A stretch of 64,000 nucleotides of DNA from Armigeres subalbatus (Eukaryota > Arthropoda > Insecta > Diptera > Culicidae). Made by a program: the position numbers and the translations under genes. Location: the NCBI RefSeq assembly GCF_024139115.2, contig NC_085141.1, forward strand, positions 378,106,995-378,170,994, in the 5' to 3' direction. This document shows, in pieces, positions 32,359-43,936 of the stretch; position 1 is the stretch's first letter, and each line of letters opens with the position of its first letter. A model generated the notes under the pieces. The model searched no databases and was not told the origin of the DNA. It saw only the letters and a list, made by a program, of their open reading frames with translations.

Positions 32359-33061
32359 TTATAGGATGTCAATAATGCTTGAAATTCTTGTCACGTAACA
32401 TGCCGTACAAAGAAGGACGTGAAACGAAGTGACATACAAAGAAGTGCCGTAAATATTGAGAGTATTGAGTGTATTTCTAACCGATTGCAAATTGCTTCAA
32501 ATTTCATCTTATTATGGTGTGAAAAGGAAGAATTGAATATATGTAAATCCTTCAAAGATCACTTTAGTGGCATTAACAAGGATAGGAAATATTTTGTTCC
32601 CAATTTTGAAATTGAGATGAGAAGATTTGAAGCTTTAAAATTCAGTCAAGCATCTTGGAGTTCAACTTGACAGTAAGCTGAATTGAAACTTAAAACTTTA
32701 AAAAGAAGCACTTAGCAAAGCTACAAACATCAAAACCAAAAATGATTTAATGAATCAACACGGCGATTGTGAAACCCAGAATACGATATGCTGCATTAAT
32801 GACCAAAAACAAAAGAAAGGGTGGTGCAGAAGAAGTTGGAAAAAATTCAAAGACTAGCTACTCTTTTAATAGCGGATGTAATGAGAGACACGCCGTACAA
32901 AGCACCGGACCATTGCTCCATGTGCTTCCATTGGATCAATTTATTCAATTAGAAGCTGATAAAAGTGCATGGAGGATCAGAAGAGTTTCAAGCCTCTTCG
33001 AATGTGATCTGAAAGGACTTCTTGGCATTCTAAGCAAAAAAAAGTTTCAATTCACTGATCA

Positions 33062-33361
33062 TGTGAAATTATTATCATCGGCTTTTTTCGGTGAACAATA
33101 ATTTAACTAAGCAGTTGCCGGACGTTTCGACCTACTAATACGTTCGGTATACACATACCACAAAAACGACTAATGAACAAAACAAAAGCAGAAAAGTGTT
33201 GGGAGTAGATTTTCTCTATAGCATGATCCGCTGATGATGACCGAACGTATTAGTAGGTCGAAACGTCCAGTAATTGCTTAGTTTAATTAATGTTCACCGG
33301 AAAAGCCTTTAAGAGTAATCTCACATGATTAAAAGCGGCGATGATCCCTGAAACATCAAAA
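33062..33361. mobile_element. 300-bp inverted-repeat element with 14-bp duplication
   Basis: Arms ATTTAACTAAGCAGTTGCCG, GACGTTTCGACCTACTAATA, CGTTCGGT at 33100-33152 face their complements at 33240-33300, and outer arms CATGTGA / TCACATG extend further. The direct repeat CAATTCACTGATCA (33048-33061, 33362-33375) is 14 bp, longer than DNA transposons usually make, suggesting retrotransposition of a hairpin-bearing RNA. The family is unknown. Confidence 0.7.
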
Positions 33362-33458
33362 CAATTCACTGATCACAGACAATGCTGACTGGCTAAGAAT
33401 AAAATTCAACTTTCATCGATTAATCTTATATGAACAAATTTATGGATGAATGGTGGAA

Positions 33459-33704
33459 ATAGATGGACAAATGTGGGCTTCGTGGCCGTGCGGTTAGCGA
33501 CGTCAATCGTCTAAACGCATGTGCTGCGGAGTGTGGGTTCGATTCACACCCCGGTAAGGAGAAAACTTTTCGTAAAGCGGAAAGTTCTCCACTGGTCCAC
33601 TGGGTGTTGTGTAAAAATGTCCTTGTCCGTTGTCTCATGCTAGATGTTAAGTGTTCAGTCTGTGCGACCTCTGGTCGAAGACGGTGATTCTGTCGTTATA
33701 AAAA
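33459..33704 (+). mobile_element. tRNA-derived SINE family 2, 246 bp
   Basis: Head GGCTTCGTGGCCGTGCGGTT (A box), long middle as in Leu/Ser-type tRNAs, B box GGGTTCGATTC at 33535, body, and tail TTATAAAAAA. The 10-bp direct repeat AATGGTGGAA flanks it (33449-33458, 33705-33714). It lies in the linker before the RNase H domain of the decayed LINE. Confidence 0.85.
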
Positions 33705-33825
33705 AATGGTGGAACATATCAATTGTTTTACACCGATGGTACTAAGCTGAACCATCAATTTGGGGCAGGCGTGACTGGCACAGGGATAAATTCTTCATTT
33801 TACATTCCGAATGCGTCAACAATGA

Positions 33826-34830
33826 GACACCCATGCATATAACCCTTAACTAATGAAGAAAACCCAAAAATTGTGAGACTACGCATGAAGTACCCAAAAA
33901 GGCGGAATACACGGGTAAATTGCCGACTACCTGTGTATTCCGTCTTCATCGTGTACCCACTAACGCTGCTACCACCCCTACCATCGAGGCGATTGGAAGC
34001 AGATCCGGGGCAAAAAGAAAGAGAGCGAGCGAGGAAGGAAGAAAGCAAGGCGATAGACGGGGTAGTCGGTTGGTGAACGCTCGAGAAAGAGGAGTGAAAT
34101 TTTGCTGAACGTGACCAAAAGGAGAAGAGCAACGAAAAACGTGGTGCTATTCTGCCAAAACCCAAAATACTGGTTCCGGACGGTAAATTTCGCCGTCCGT
34201 CACCGAAGCCACCTTCTCGACTGGACACAGCGAGACTCGGAAAACCCACCGACCGAGTGAAAGCAACCTTCGAAGAGGCAGTGCTGATAGCCCTGTGAAA
34301 GTGTTGGCCCGAGTTCATTGTGAGCGCTAGGAACGGTTCTGAGCCCGGCGTGGGTCCTAGGCCGACCGATCCTTTTTAGAAGGAGTACACCCATTTCCGC
34401 CCACTCGAAGTCCCGCGTACGAACACCAAGAAAAGTGAGCCGCTGCTACGCACTTAGCCACGTGGTCTTTCGGGCCCATCGCGGAACGAACCTCTTCGAG
34501 GACGAACACCGTCCATTCGTCCATTTTGGAATACTCATCTCCAGCCCGGCCGCTCGTTAAACGGACGGAGTAAAGAAACCCCTTTTCGAGCCGACGACGG
34601 AGCTCCGCATCCAGCTCTTCCTCGGCCGAATTCGACCCTCGTCCTTGGGGCGCCGCGAAAGCTGTAGTTCCAGCCCTTCCCCGGCCGAATCCGACCCCCC
34701 CCTCTTTTGGGGCACCAAGCAACCTGGGGAATCAGGCATTCCTCTACCGACGCCGGAATGGACCAGATCATCGCTTCCCATCATCTCGCCGGCGGATCCC
34801 CGCCAAACATCCAAGGTATGAGCTCACATT
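33826..34830. other. GC-rich block of unknown origin with splice-donor-like end
   Basis: Clearly richer in G+C than the rest of the window, with open stretches on both strands between 34357 and 34814 that share no recognisable domain. It has a small inverted pair GGCGGAATACACGGGT / CTGTGTATTCCGTC at 33900-33947. The end reads CCAAGGTATGAGC at 34811, a good donor consensus (AAG|GTATGAG) on the plus strand. It could be a 5' untranslated exon of a host gene, the leader of a retroelement, or part of a gag-like frame on the minus strand; I cannot decide. Confidence 0.35.
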
Positions 34831-35377
34831 TGTAAACGGCCGCAACGATTCTTACTAACCCGAACTAACTACTAATTCTAAGAATGAAAAAAGAAAATTA
34901 AATGAAATTAAGTAAAATGTAACAATTATGTTCCTTCATTTGAACTACTAGTCCTGAACTGCATGGGATTGTCTTGGCTCATTGTGGTTGTCCGCTGCTC
35001 CACCTTTGTCTCTGTGTGTCCCCTAAGCAGGTTCAAACCGACCCTGAGAAACCCCAACGAGGCGAGCTAGTTTGGGACGTTAGGACGTCCGCTCCACAGA
35101 TGTGTGGACGTCGAAGGAGTTTGTGTCAACATGAACCAACATGTCAACTGTTTTCCAAGCTGAAGTTCAGACTAATCTGGAATGTTCTAATTTATGTTTA
35201 CGTGGGAATAACAGCCAGTCAGTACAGTTCAAATGTTTGCTCATCGTATGATAATCAAGCAGCGTTGAACGTCTCGAAATCATCAACTTGCACGTTCAAA
35301 CTTGTTTAGAAATACGTTCAGTCACTCCAAACCTTGGCCTGTCGTAACCAAGTTAGCTTGCATACTTAATTTTTTTA
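34831..35377. other. Non-coding DNA, nothing recognised
   Basis: No repeat or domain seen. An open stretch at 34974-35309 lacks any recognisable motif. Confidence 0.4.
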
Positions 35378-35604
35378 ACCGGGATCTCAGCTAAATTGTC
35401 AACTTTTACCGAGATTCGTACAGCCGTGCCCCAGCAAACATGTTTTTTTTGCCGAGATTTCTGTCAAAATTGCTGGAAATCAGTAAATAGTTTGCCGAAA
35501 ATTTGCTAATAAACATCATTTTTGCCGGAATATCAGTTTTTTATTTTGCTGGCGCACGGCTGTGCGGATTTTTGCCGAGCAGCAGAAATAAAAACTAAGT
35601 GTGT
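35378..35604 (+). mobile_element. MITE family R2, copy 2 (uninterrupted)
   Basis: GGGATCTCAGCTAAATTGTC, CAGCAAACATG, GAGATTTCTGTCAAA, TTTGCCGAAAATTTGCTAAT and GCCGAGCAGCAGAAATAAA align with 19680-21112 once that copy's insert is removed. It also carries an inverted pair ACAGCCGTGCCCCAGCAAA / TTTGCTGGCGCACGGCTGT. It abuts the RTE-like relic at 35608. Confidence 0.75.
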
Positions 35605-35607
35605 GTA

Positions 35608-36720
35608 TTGGGTCCAGGAGGAGATCGGGCGGCTGAAAAACAACAAAGCCTCTGAAGTTGACCAACTACCAGGAGAGCTGTTTAAACATGGTGGTGAGGC
35701 ACTGGCTTTAGCGCAGCACTGAGTAATTACCAAGGTTTAGGAGGATTAGGTTCTGCCGCAGGAGTGGATGGAAGGTGTCGTGTGGCAATCACATTGCTGA
35801 ACGCCGCCTACAAGGTACTCTCCCTAATTTTATGACGCCGACTTACACCAATTGCAAAGGAGTTCGTGGGGCAGTACCAGGCGTGATTTATGGGTGAACG
35901 CTCTACCACAGACCAGGTGTTCGTCGTACGTCAGGTATTGCAGAAATGCCGCGAATACAACGTGCCCACACATCATCTATTTATCGACTTCAAAGCCGCA
36001 TATGAAACAATCGCTCGGGACCAGCTATGGCAGCTATTGCACGAACACGGATTTCCGGGTAAACTGATACGGTTGATCAAGGCGACGATGGATCGGGTGA
36101 TGTGCGTAGTTCAAGTTTCAGGAGCATTCTCGAGTCCTTTCAAAAGGCGCAGAGGGTTACGATAAGGTGATGGTCTTTCGTGTCTGTTATTCAACATCGC
36201 TTTGGATGGAGTAATACGAAGGGCAGGGATTGACACGAGTGGAACGATTTTCACGAAGTCCGTTCAGCCATTTGATTTCGCCATTGATATCATGGCACGT
36301 AACTTTGAGAGGATGTAGGAAGCCTACATTAGACTGAAAAGCGAAGCTAAACGGATTGAACTAGTCATCAACACGTCAAAGACGAAGTGCATGATAGGAA
36401 GAGGCTCAAGAGAGGTCAATGTAAGCCACCCACCACGAGTTTGCAACGGTGGTGACGAAATCGAGGTGGTTGATGAATTCGTGTATTTGGGCTCACTGGT
36501 GACCGCCGATAACGATACCAGCAGAGAAATTCGGAGACGCAACATGGCAGGAAGTCGTACGTACTTTGGACTTCGCAGAGCGCTCCGATTCGCCGCAGTA
36601 CCAATCTACAAAACGCTTATTAGACCGATAGTTCTCTACGGGCACGAGACCTGGACGATGCTCGTGGAGACCAACGTCATCAGACAATTCGAAATCGTTT
36701 TGGTGCTCCATGGTTATAGC
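35608..36720 (+). pseudogene. RTE-like LINE reverse transcriptase relic
   Basis: Fragment of an RTE-clade reverse transcriptase, which copies element RNA at the insertion site. In order: EEIGRLKNNKASEVDQLPGE (35620), ELFKHGGEAL, a broken stretch, GERSTTDQVFVVRQVLQ (35890), HHLFIDFKAAYETI (35970, catalytic Asp in FxDFKxAYD), LIRLIKATMD, GDGLSCLLFNIALDG (36165), FDFAIDI at the position of the FADD box (first Asp of DD replaced by Ile), ELVINTSKTKCM, EVVDEFVYLGSLVT and YKTLIRPIVLYGHETW (36610). Four or more frameshifts and in-frame stops, plus the altered catalytic box, make it inactive. No endonuclease domain remains. Closest clade by motif: RTE (JAM1-like elements of Aedes), by inference. Confidence 0.9.
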
Positions 36721-36724
36721 AGAC

Positions 36725-36912
36725 CGTGGTTTGGTTCATGGTCAATCACATCTACCAGAATCTCGTCGATTACGATGAGGAACAATAGCGGTGATAGAAT
36801 ACATCCTTGCCTCACACCAGCTACGCCCCGGAAAGTGTCGGACAAGACCCCATTGTGCATTATGCAGAAGACTTCGTACTATGCCTCGATGAAGCCGATA
36901 ATTCTTTAAAAT
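36725..36912 (-). pseudogene. LINE reverse transcriptase fragment
   Basis: On the minus strand: KxIGFIEAYYEVFCIMHNGV then LSDTFRGVAGVRQGCILSPL and LFLIVIDEI, the RT motif 4 region (GVRQGCxLSPxLF). The same family occurs at 62830-63770 with near-identical wording. It abuts the plus-strand RTE relic head-to-tail, so two unrelated LINE fragments were joined here. Confidence 0.9.
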
Positions 36913-37504
36913 ATGGCTACAAAGGAAACATATTTGTATAAAGATAACGTAGACTGTAATCACTAAGAATGCATTTAATTTTTTTTATTTCATTCTGATT
37001 TCAATTAAATTACTAGGTATCATTCCTACCAAAATATGTTGAATAAATTGATTCACAAAGTAGGCTAAGCGCAAACATCGTAGCCCAGCAGACAGATAGG
37101 TATGCTCCTAACAAACCCTGAAACAAAAAGTAGAACAAACCGACGCCGGTAACCTTTTCTGGGTTATGTAACCTTTCACTTTATCTACAATGTTGACGGT
37201 CACGCAACAGCCGCACATCAGAAAGCCGCGTGGTATTCTTATAGTTACCACTGCGATGCATTTCGATTAACTCAGGTCACGCGAGCAACGATTCCGCCGC
37301 CGTCAATCAGAATTTCTCCACCGCTGAACTCCCTGAACCAGCAGAAAGTTTCATTTTAAATCGCTGTAAGGAATCACGATAAAGTCGATTAGTAACACAT
37401 TATAGTCGTTCCAGGATTTTTTTCCCCAACTTACTTTCTGAACGACCAGCCAATAAAGCGAAGCTTTTTTTATTATCTTTGTTGATAAATTTAGAATAAT
37501 CCAC
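36913..37504. other. Non-coding DNA, nothing recognised
   Basis: AT-rich with one moderate-GC stretch (37190-37330). No gene or repeat identified. Confidence 0.45.
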
Positions 37505-37582
37505 ATACATAGCTATATATGCAGACGAAGAATCAGAAGGAATCAATGTTGGCTGTTACGCCCTTTTCAAATGTTGGTCTAG
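37505..37582. mobile_element. Palindromic 140-bp MITE family, half copy
   Basis: Right half only: GCAGACGAAGAATCAGAAGG, AATCAATGTTGGCTGTTACG, CCCTTTTCAAATGTTGGTCT, AG. It begins at the centre of symmetry (ATAGCTATAT). The left arm is missing, so this copy is truncated at the hairpin loop. Confidence 0.85.
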
Positions 37583-38036
37583 AATTGTTGCCAAAAGTCG
37601 AATAAAAAATTACCAAGGCATCCGTTTAAGATTATGTTCCAATTTATAATTCTCTAATAATGTTTGGCCGTTGAAATATTTATGGAAAAATGGTAAAAAA
37701 AACAACACAAAAGTGCAAGACAAGTTTTGGTAAATTATTTTCATCGGTGGTAATTAACTACATTGATTATAAAATCTGTATTAGCGATTTACAGAAAGGA
37801 TTTTCATTCAAAACTTCCTGGCATCAATCAACTTCTGATTAGTAAACGTCGAAATCGCGTTTCACGTCAAAGTTTGCCTTGTTTTATTTCCTCGTCTTCC
37901 GGATCAATTTCTCTCGGTTAATTGACACCATTCCGCAGATGACAATTGAGGGCAATGTGATTCCGGCCTGCACAGAATCGGCGGTTTATCGATTTTATGC
38001 TACACGGGGCCACATAAAGACGCCATCTACGTACAT

Positions 38037-38926
38037 TAGAGTGGGGCGCAGTTGTATGGAAAAACGCAAACTTCGTCCGATCAAGTGAGATCAAGGTTTT
38101 TCTGAATCGTTTTGGGACCCCAATCAACTGTGCAAAATATGGGCTCGATTGGTTGCGACCTCGCATGCCGCAACGCATTTTAAATTTACAAGGAGATTAG
38201 TATGGGAAAACGTACTTTTTTACATTTTTGCTATTAGCGGCTTCAATTTATCATCAATCACGTGACTCAATACGTTAGCATATAGTTTGCAAGATGCCGA
38301 AAGACTTTGCCGAAGAAGGTACGTAGCTGGAAGGTCTACAAAAAATGTTATTACGTTTCGAAAATTGATTGTTCAAACCATATGCAAGAAATCAATGTTT
38401 CTGCCAGCACTACCGGACGACCTATGGATACCGAAGGGCAAAATCCATCTACCTTCTTGTCGAATTTTTTTCTTTGTGAAATGATTCCGGATAGCTCCCA
38501 TTAGCTCTAAAGCCCTATAAGATCAATTATTTTGAAATAACACTCAGTTAAATTATTGGTCTACGTAGTTCGGCAGTGCTGGCAGAATAAACTATTTTTT
38601 GCATATGGTTTTAACACTCAATCTTCGAAGCATTATAACTTTTTTCGTGGACGTTCCAGCAACGTGCCTTCTTCAGCAAAGTTTCTCGGCATCCTTTAGG
38701 TTATACTTTAACGCAATGTGCCACTTGGTTTACGATGAACTGAAACCTCTAGTAGAAGAAATGCAAAAATATACGTTCTCCCATACTAATTTCCATACAA
38801 ACTTCAAACGCGATGCGGAAAGCGTGGAAGCAACCAATCGGTCCCAAATTCTGCAGAGTTGTTCAGGATCCAGAATGGCTTCGAAAAACCATTGATTTGA
38901 AAAAATGACCATGACGCCCCACTCTA
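38037..38926. mobile_element. 890-bp hAT-type MITE
   Basis: TIR TAGAGTGGGGCG / CGCCCCACTCTA with a perfect 8-bp direct repeat ACGTACAT (38029-38036, 38927-38934). Inner inverted blocks: CGATTGGTTGC at 38148 with GCAACCAATCG at 38830, and TTAGTATGGGAAAACGTA at 38198 with TACGTTCTCCCATACTAA at 38773. No transposase. The 8-bp duplication supports hAT. Confidence 0.9.
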
Positions 38927-38934
38927 ACGTACAT

Positions 38935-41900
38935 GTATAGTTGGCAGAACTATAAATAAGGACGGACTGCACGCGATGAGGATGTCAGAACGGATTGTTC
39001 GGATCAAGAATCAGACCAACCAGCCGGCGTCGTCGAGCCGTCTGGCAAGTTAACATTTCGCTTCCACCGCACCGCATCGTGCCGCCGGGCAACGGTTCTG
39101 CATAATTAACTTAATCAATTCTGGCACGGATCGGGACCGTGAGCGAGCACAGGAATTAATTTTAGCGATCCGCGCGAGTGGCCTTTGACATTTGACTGTG
39201 AGGCGGGTGCACTTGCACAGTAGGCTGTGGCGATGGAGGTCACATTGGGCGATGTGTGTTCAATGGTCCATGTGCTGGCCCCGTTGAATCGAAGTTTATG
39301 GCGATCGTTCGTGTAAATTAGCAGTCATATATTAGCGCAAATTTGACAACCATTTGAATTACAGCGCAAAATGTTTTTCGCTTCAGTTGCAGTTTGTTAG
39401 TCAGGATTGTGCTCTATCGATCGACTATGGCTTATTAATGTTGGCGAAAGGCCAAGGGGTATGGGTTCAAAAAGTCGATTCATTTCAAATTTTCCACAAG
39501 TTTTCATTGTATCTCTTTTATATATGACTTTTTTCGGTTCGTATTCTAAGGAATTGCAATTCAAGATAATGTGAATATGGACATAAAGTCGCTCTTAGCA
39601 TCTTAGATTTTTTATCATGGCATACGTCATATATAAATTGCGTAGAGACATTCAATTATGCGACCAAGAAGTTGAGCTTCCACTTATCAGATGTCATTCA
39701 CTAATTGCTCCGGCGAAGGATCTCATCGCAGAACATTCGCTCACAAACATACATAAATAAGTTTCGGAATGATTGGCATCGACCATGTTGAACTTTTGCC
39801 TTTCAGAAGAGTAAAAGTCATCTAAGTATCTCTTTCGCAAAATCTATAGCATGATGACTATCGGCACGACAGCCAACAGCAGCTGTAGTTATTTCAGAGC
39901 GATAATAAACATCTCTGATGAAGCCCGAGGGGTCTCACACGAGAAGTTTCTTGCCTCTATACACGCACATGTGCATTCCAAATCCATCCATCGACTTGTT
40001 CATGTAATGATTTTTTCCCTTGCAGACAGCGAGATACGCGCAGCTACTATTTGTCTACCCGGTTGCTCAACCCAACTCGTTACCCTCATTCGGTATGGGG
40101 GTGAATTTGCTAATTTGGCCCTAGCTCATGCGTTCGCTGAAACTGAAGCGAAGCAGCTCACCAGCTCTGATTAATCTGATTTAACAAACCCGAAGAAAAA
40201 TTAGATAATTTTACGTTTTGTTTCCATGGGTATATCAATCTTGTGGCCGTGACAGCCCTCCATAACATCATTGAGAGCCACTTACATTTGATAAATTGAT
40301 GACATTTCAACCTTGGACTGCTGGTCCCTTTCCACATTGCTTCCCATGTAAGCTCGACAGCGTAACACAATTACGCAATCCAGCAAGTTACGGTCGATCA
40401 TTCGGTGGTGGTTCTGTCTTGAATGATTACGGTCCAATCAAATTATGTCGCGTCGAATAATAACCCAAGAATCTCCTCACGGGATTGAGTATTGATTTAA
40501 GAAATTTAATGAAGTCGAATGATTGTTTCACTTTCCCTACGGCTAAGGATAGACACACATGCATATATGGGCGTTCAATCAGTAGACCCAATATACGAAA
40601 ATGGTGTCCGTGGGCTGTTGCTCTTGGCGCTGTCTCATAAATGAAGGTTGGTTTATGATTTCCTACAACGTTTATTGTTGGAATACGCAGTACGAGCTAT
40701 AAGATGATTTTTTTTTGACAGGAAGAAGATTTATGCTATCCACGGGAATTTTTTTCTGACGATTATTTTGAACTTTCTGTGTGGCAGTGGACTTTCCGTT
40801 TATTATTTATACAAAGCAGATATCCTATTGCTTTGGAACCATCGAAGTAGGTCTAATGCGAACCACAACTGATAGTCACATTATTGGCAATCAAAGCAAT
40901 CCGGAAATGTGTCGACAGTCACATTTAGTGAACCATCAATTCATAAAACGTTTCAGGTGGTTCCCGCTTGCCTACAGTCAGCATACACTCCACACTGTCA
41001 TAGAAATAAACTGTTTGGTAAATGAATTTGATAATAATTTTTCTTCTAATAATATACTAGCAGGCAAACGCTTCCCTCCAAAGAGCAGTCGGTCATCGAA
41101 CCGAACCTCCCATATTCGTCACTAGGAGATGGTCCAATTAAAACATTCCCCAGATTCGCAGCCGCAACGCACTCCTGCTAGTCCAAAGGTTCGCTAGGTA
41201 TGAGCTGAGAAATCGTCATCGTCCCCGATAATTGCATTTATATCTCTAGACGCGTTGTCGAGTATGCGTAATTGGCAACGACCATATGGTTAAGTTTATT
41301 CAGCCGGGGAGAGAGTGACTTGGCATTCATTTCGGTCGACAGCTTCCCACCGATCCCACAGAAGGGCTCGCACACCGTTCCCAATTGGATCCGAAAATTA
41401 TGCATAAATGCATGTTCATCGCTGGGGGAATTCGTTAGTGGTTCGACCTGCTATGTAGGTAGTGGCATGTACGAAATGGAATCGGAATCGGCACAGCCGG
41501 ACTATTGATTATGGACGATGACCGATGGCCGATTTTGCTTATGAACCGAGTGCTACTGCTATAAATTGGATCGACCTGCAAGGTAGAGACTTGTAAATGT
41601 AAATTTTTAAAATGAAATTAATATTCATTCAATTGTTAATTTTATCGATATAAATAGGGCATGTTAATGCAGTTGCGGCTTCAGAGAATGGGGAACTGCG
41701 GAATTCAGAATCATTGAACTATTTTTGAATAATTGAAATACACACTCTTTCTTTGTAATCTAGCATCTGAATTCGGAAGCAAAATGAGCTATGGAAGTCC
41801 ATACAAAAAAACACTCAAAAGTTACAGTACGCAACCATGATTAACCTTAAGACACTCCCTGATCAGATTTTTCATTTTATACCCCTAATAAAGAATAAAA

Positions 41901-42352
41901 AGACCACCCAAATAATCGCTTGATAAATCGATGTTTGTTTGTTACGCCCAGCCTTACCATTGATAACAGGATCCGGGTTGCACCTCCAATCCAAGATATC
42001 GAGATTGAGTCGACTGCTGTAATCTGAAACATTTTGGCTACCGGTGTATGCACTATGGCCGTTGAAACGGGTAAAATTGAGCAGCTTTTGTCTAACACGC
42101 AGGCTCCGTAAAAGATTTTTCAAAACGCTCTGTTTTCGGTGTGGATGTCACATATTGACTTGAACATGAACCATCCATGACACAATGACACATGAGTCGA
42201 TCTTCTATGACTCGTTATCGACTCTTGAAATCAAGTTATGTCACTCATATTTTCTATTTTGGATTATTGGGACTCTTCGAACTGCGTTCCAAGTATTTTA
42301 TGTTCCTCATCTTGATATTCCCAAGACTCTATGGTCTTTTCAATATCGACTC
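38935..42352. other. Apparently single-copy non-coding DNA
   Basis: The longest stretch without a recognisable repeat. Short open frames (39851-40174, 40781-41125, 41272-41508) contain no domain I know and are not called. GC is moderate around 39030-39250. Confidence 0.45.
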
Positions 42353-42357
42353 ATAAA

Positions 42358-42610
42358 GCACAGACAAACAGACATAACACATTGAACATTCACTCATCGA
42401 ATACATCGTCGTTGAAACACTAACGACATCTGTTGATTTCAGTTAGTTGGGCAAATCACGCACCAGATGGCAGTAGTGAGCAAACGTCAAACTCGAGCAA
42501 ATCCGATGCGCGCTACGAGTGATCGATTGGCCAACTAATGATTATTTGAATCGACCAGTAAATCAGTGAACGATGGAGATTTGACGAGTGTTATGTCTGT
42601 TTGTCTGTGC
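42358..42610. mobile_element. 253-bp MITE with GCACAGACAAACAG termini
   Basis: TIR GCACAGACAAACAGACATAA (CAC) / (GTG) TTATGTCTGTTTGTCTGTGC, with partial inner symmetry (CATTCACTCATCG / CGATGGAG...). ATAAA is present on both sides (42353-42357, 42611-42615). The same right-terminal sequence ends the insertion at 16456-18018. Contains CAGATGGCAGTAGTGAGC, similar to CAGATGGCGCTAGG at 17946, supporting the relationship. Confidence 0.8.
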
Positions 42611-42927
42611 ATAAAGGATCGATTTATACCTACTTGATTCCATAAGTTCTTCTACTGACGACATCGTGAGAAAAACTCTAATAGCGATGAAATTGAGTAT
42701 GAATATGAACATGAGCATAGTAGTTGCTACTCCGCGATTGACTAGTACTTGCAAAACTGTACAGAGAATCGAATGAATGCGCGTTCTTTTATACGAAACA
42801 CGTTTGATCTAATTATTGTGCTATCCTGATACACAAAACAAAACAAAATTCCCCGGATCACGAAAATGCCCCAATCAGTACTGAGATATTCATTTCCATC
42901 GAGAGAGGTCACGCGATATTTACTTTT

Positions 42928-43067
42928 CTAGACCAACATTTGAAAAGGGCGTAACAGCCAAAATTTATTCCTTCTGATTCTTTGTCTACATATAAAGCTT
43001 TATATGTGGACGAAGAATCAGAAGGAATAAATTTTGGCTGTTACGCCCTTTTCAAATGTTGGTCTAG
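42928..43067. mobile_element. Palindromic 140-bp MITE, copy 1
   Basis: Almost perfect palindrome CTAGACCAACATTTGAAAAG GGCGTAACAG ... CTGTTACGCC CTTTTCAAATGTTGGTCTAG, with only two mismatches between arms. Flanks TTTT / ATTT suggest a 4-bp target duplication with one change. Two other complete copies are exactly the same length. Confidence 0.95.
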
Positions 43068-43444
43068 ATTTTATTCTCTCCCGCTTTAATAGAAAACATA
43101 AACAATGAAAGGAATTCCACAAAATTTTCACAAATTTGTATTTCATGAAAGCGCATCAAACTATTGTAAATAAGCTGTTTCTACATCAATAATGTAACTC
43201 AAAAATCTGGAACAATATTATCATTTTATTGACTAGTCATCGTTATTTGCATAAATATATTAAAATTATTGAGAAATATAGATTTCAATACAAAGCAACA
43301 TTCCCATCATGATTGCTTCTAATTTGACAGGTGACTGGGAGCCCACTACATTTTCTTTTGGTCTCAACTGTTTTCGCTTTCACATGAAGATCACGAAAAC
43401 TATCAGTACTGGTTCCACTTCCTGTTTCCGTGTTTTGATTGATC
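43068..43444. other. AT-rich DNA, nothing recognised
   Basis: Separates the palindromic MITE from the CATTCGATTT repeat. No gene. Confidence 0.5.
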
Positions 43445-43936
43445 ATTCAATTTCGTTCGATTTCATACTTGAAAACTAACATTATATTTTGTTCAAATTC
43501 ATTCAATTTCATTCGATTACATTTGTTTTCATTCCATTTTATTCTGATTCATTTTATTTATGTATTCGATTTAATTCTTGTTCATCAAATTTAATTAGCA
43601 TTAGCATTAGCATTGAGCATTTCGCACAAATTCGTAGGTGGTACAAGCCAAGACTATTGTATGAGAGTAGCAACACATTCATCCGTTACCACAGATATTG
43701 ATTTGGGACTAATCGCTATCTCTTAGATGGAAGCAATGCACACTCCAATAGTCGCGATCTGTCCTGGCCACGTCCTTGCGAATGCTGAGGAAGGGGAAGG
43801 ATGATTAGTTGGACACCTACTTAACACCTACACCTACTTACTATTCTTGTTCATCAAATTTAATTTGAATTAAATTGGATTACATTGAATTTCATATCAA
43901 TCGTTCTTAGTTTATACAATTCGATTGAATTCTATT
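43445..43936. repeat. CATTCGATTT-type degenerate repeat
   Basis: Run of ~10-bp units (TTCATTYGAT) split by the SINE insertion at 43597-43842. Same repeat as 47330-48640. Confidence 0.8.
43597..43842 (-). mobile_element. SINE family 1, 5'-truncated, 23-bp target duplication
   Basis: Reverse-oriented copy: the AGCATT tail is at the left, the body (AATTCGTAGGTGGTACAAGC, CTGTCCTGGCCACGTCCTTG) reads to GTTGGACACCTACTTAA, followed by ~18 bases of partly repeated filler (CACCTACACCTACTTACT). Identical 23-bp flanks lie at 43574-43596 and 43843-43865 (beginning ATTCTTGTTCATC). Truncation plus filler plus long duplication is classic target-primed reverse transcription. Confidence 0.9.

Larger units (their letters stand above)
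32419..33825 (+). pseudogene. Decayed LINE (jockey-like): RT tail and RNase H start
   Basis: Plus-strand relic of a non-LTR polyprotein. Near 32650 a frame gives LGVQLDSKLN, the usual end of the reverse transcriptase palm/thumb junction; near 32765 VKPRIRYAAL; near 32830-32900 LEKIQRLATLLI and DVMRDTPYKA; near 33721-33780 FYTDGTKLNHQFGAG, the first Asp motif of RNase H. Every few codons the frame changes. Two later insertions interrupt it: 33062-33361 (14-bp duplication) and 33459-33704 (SINE). Removing both rebuilds the linker between the RT and RNase H domains. The catalytic RT core is missing. Confidence 0.8.

Noticed and set aside
34357..34814. Overlapping minus-strand open frames in the GC-rich block
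   Set aside because: Several frames are open at once because G+C is high. No known motif; kept only as an unassigned GC-rich block.
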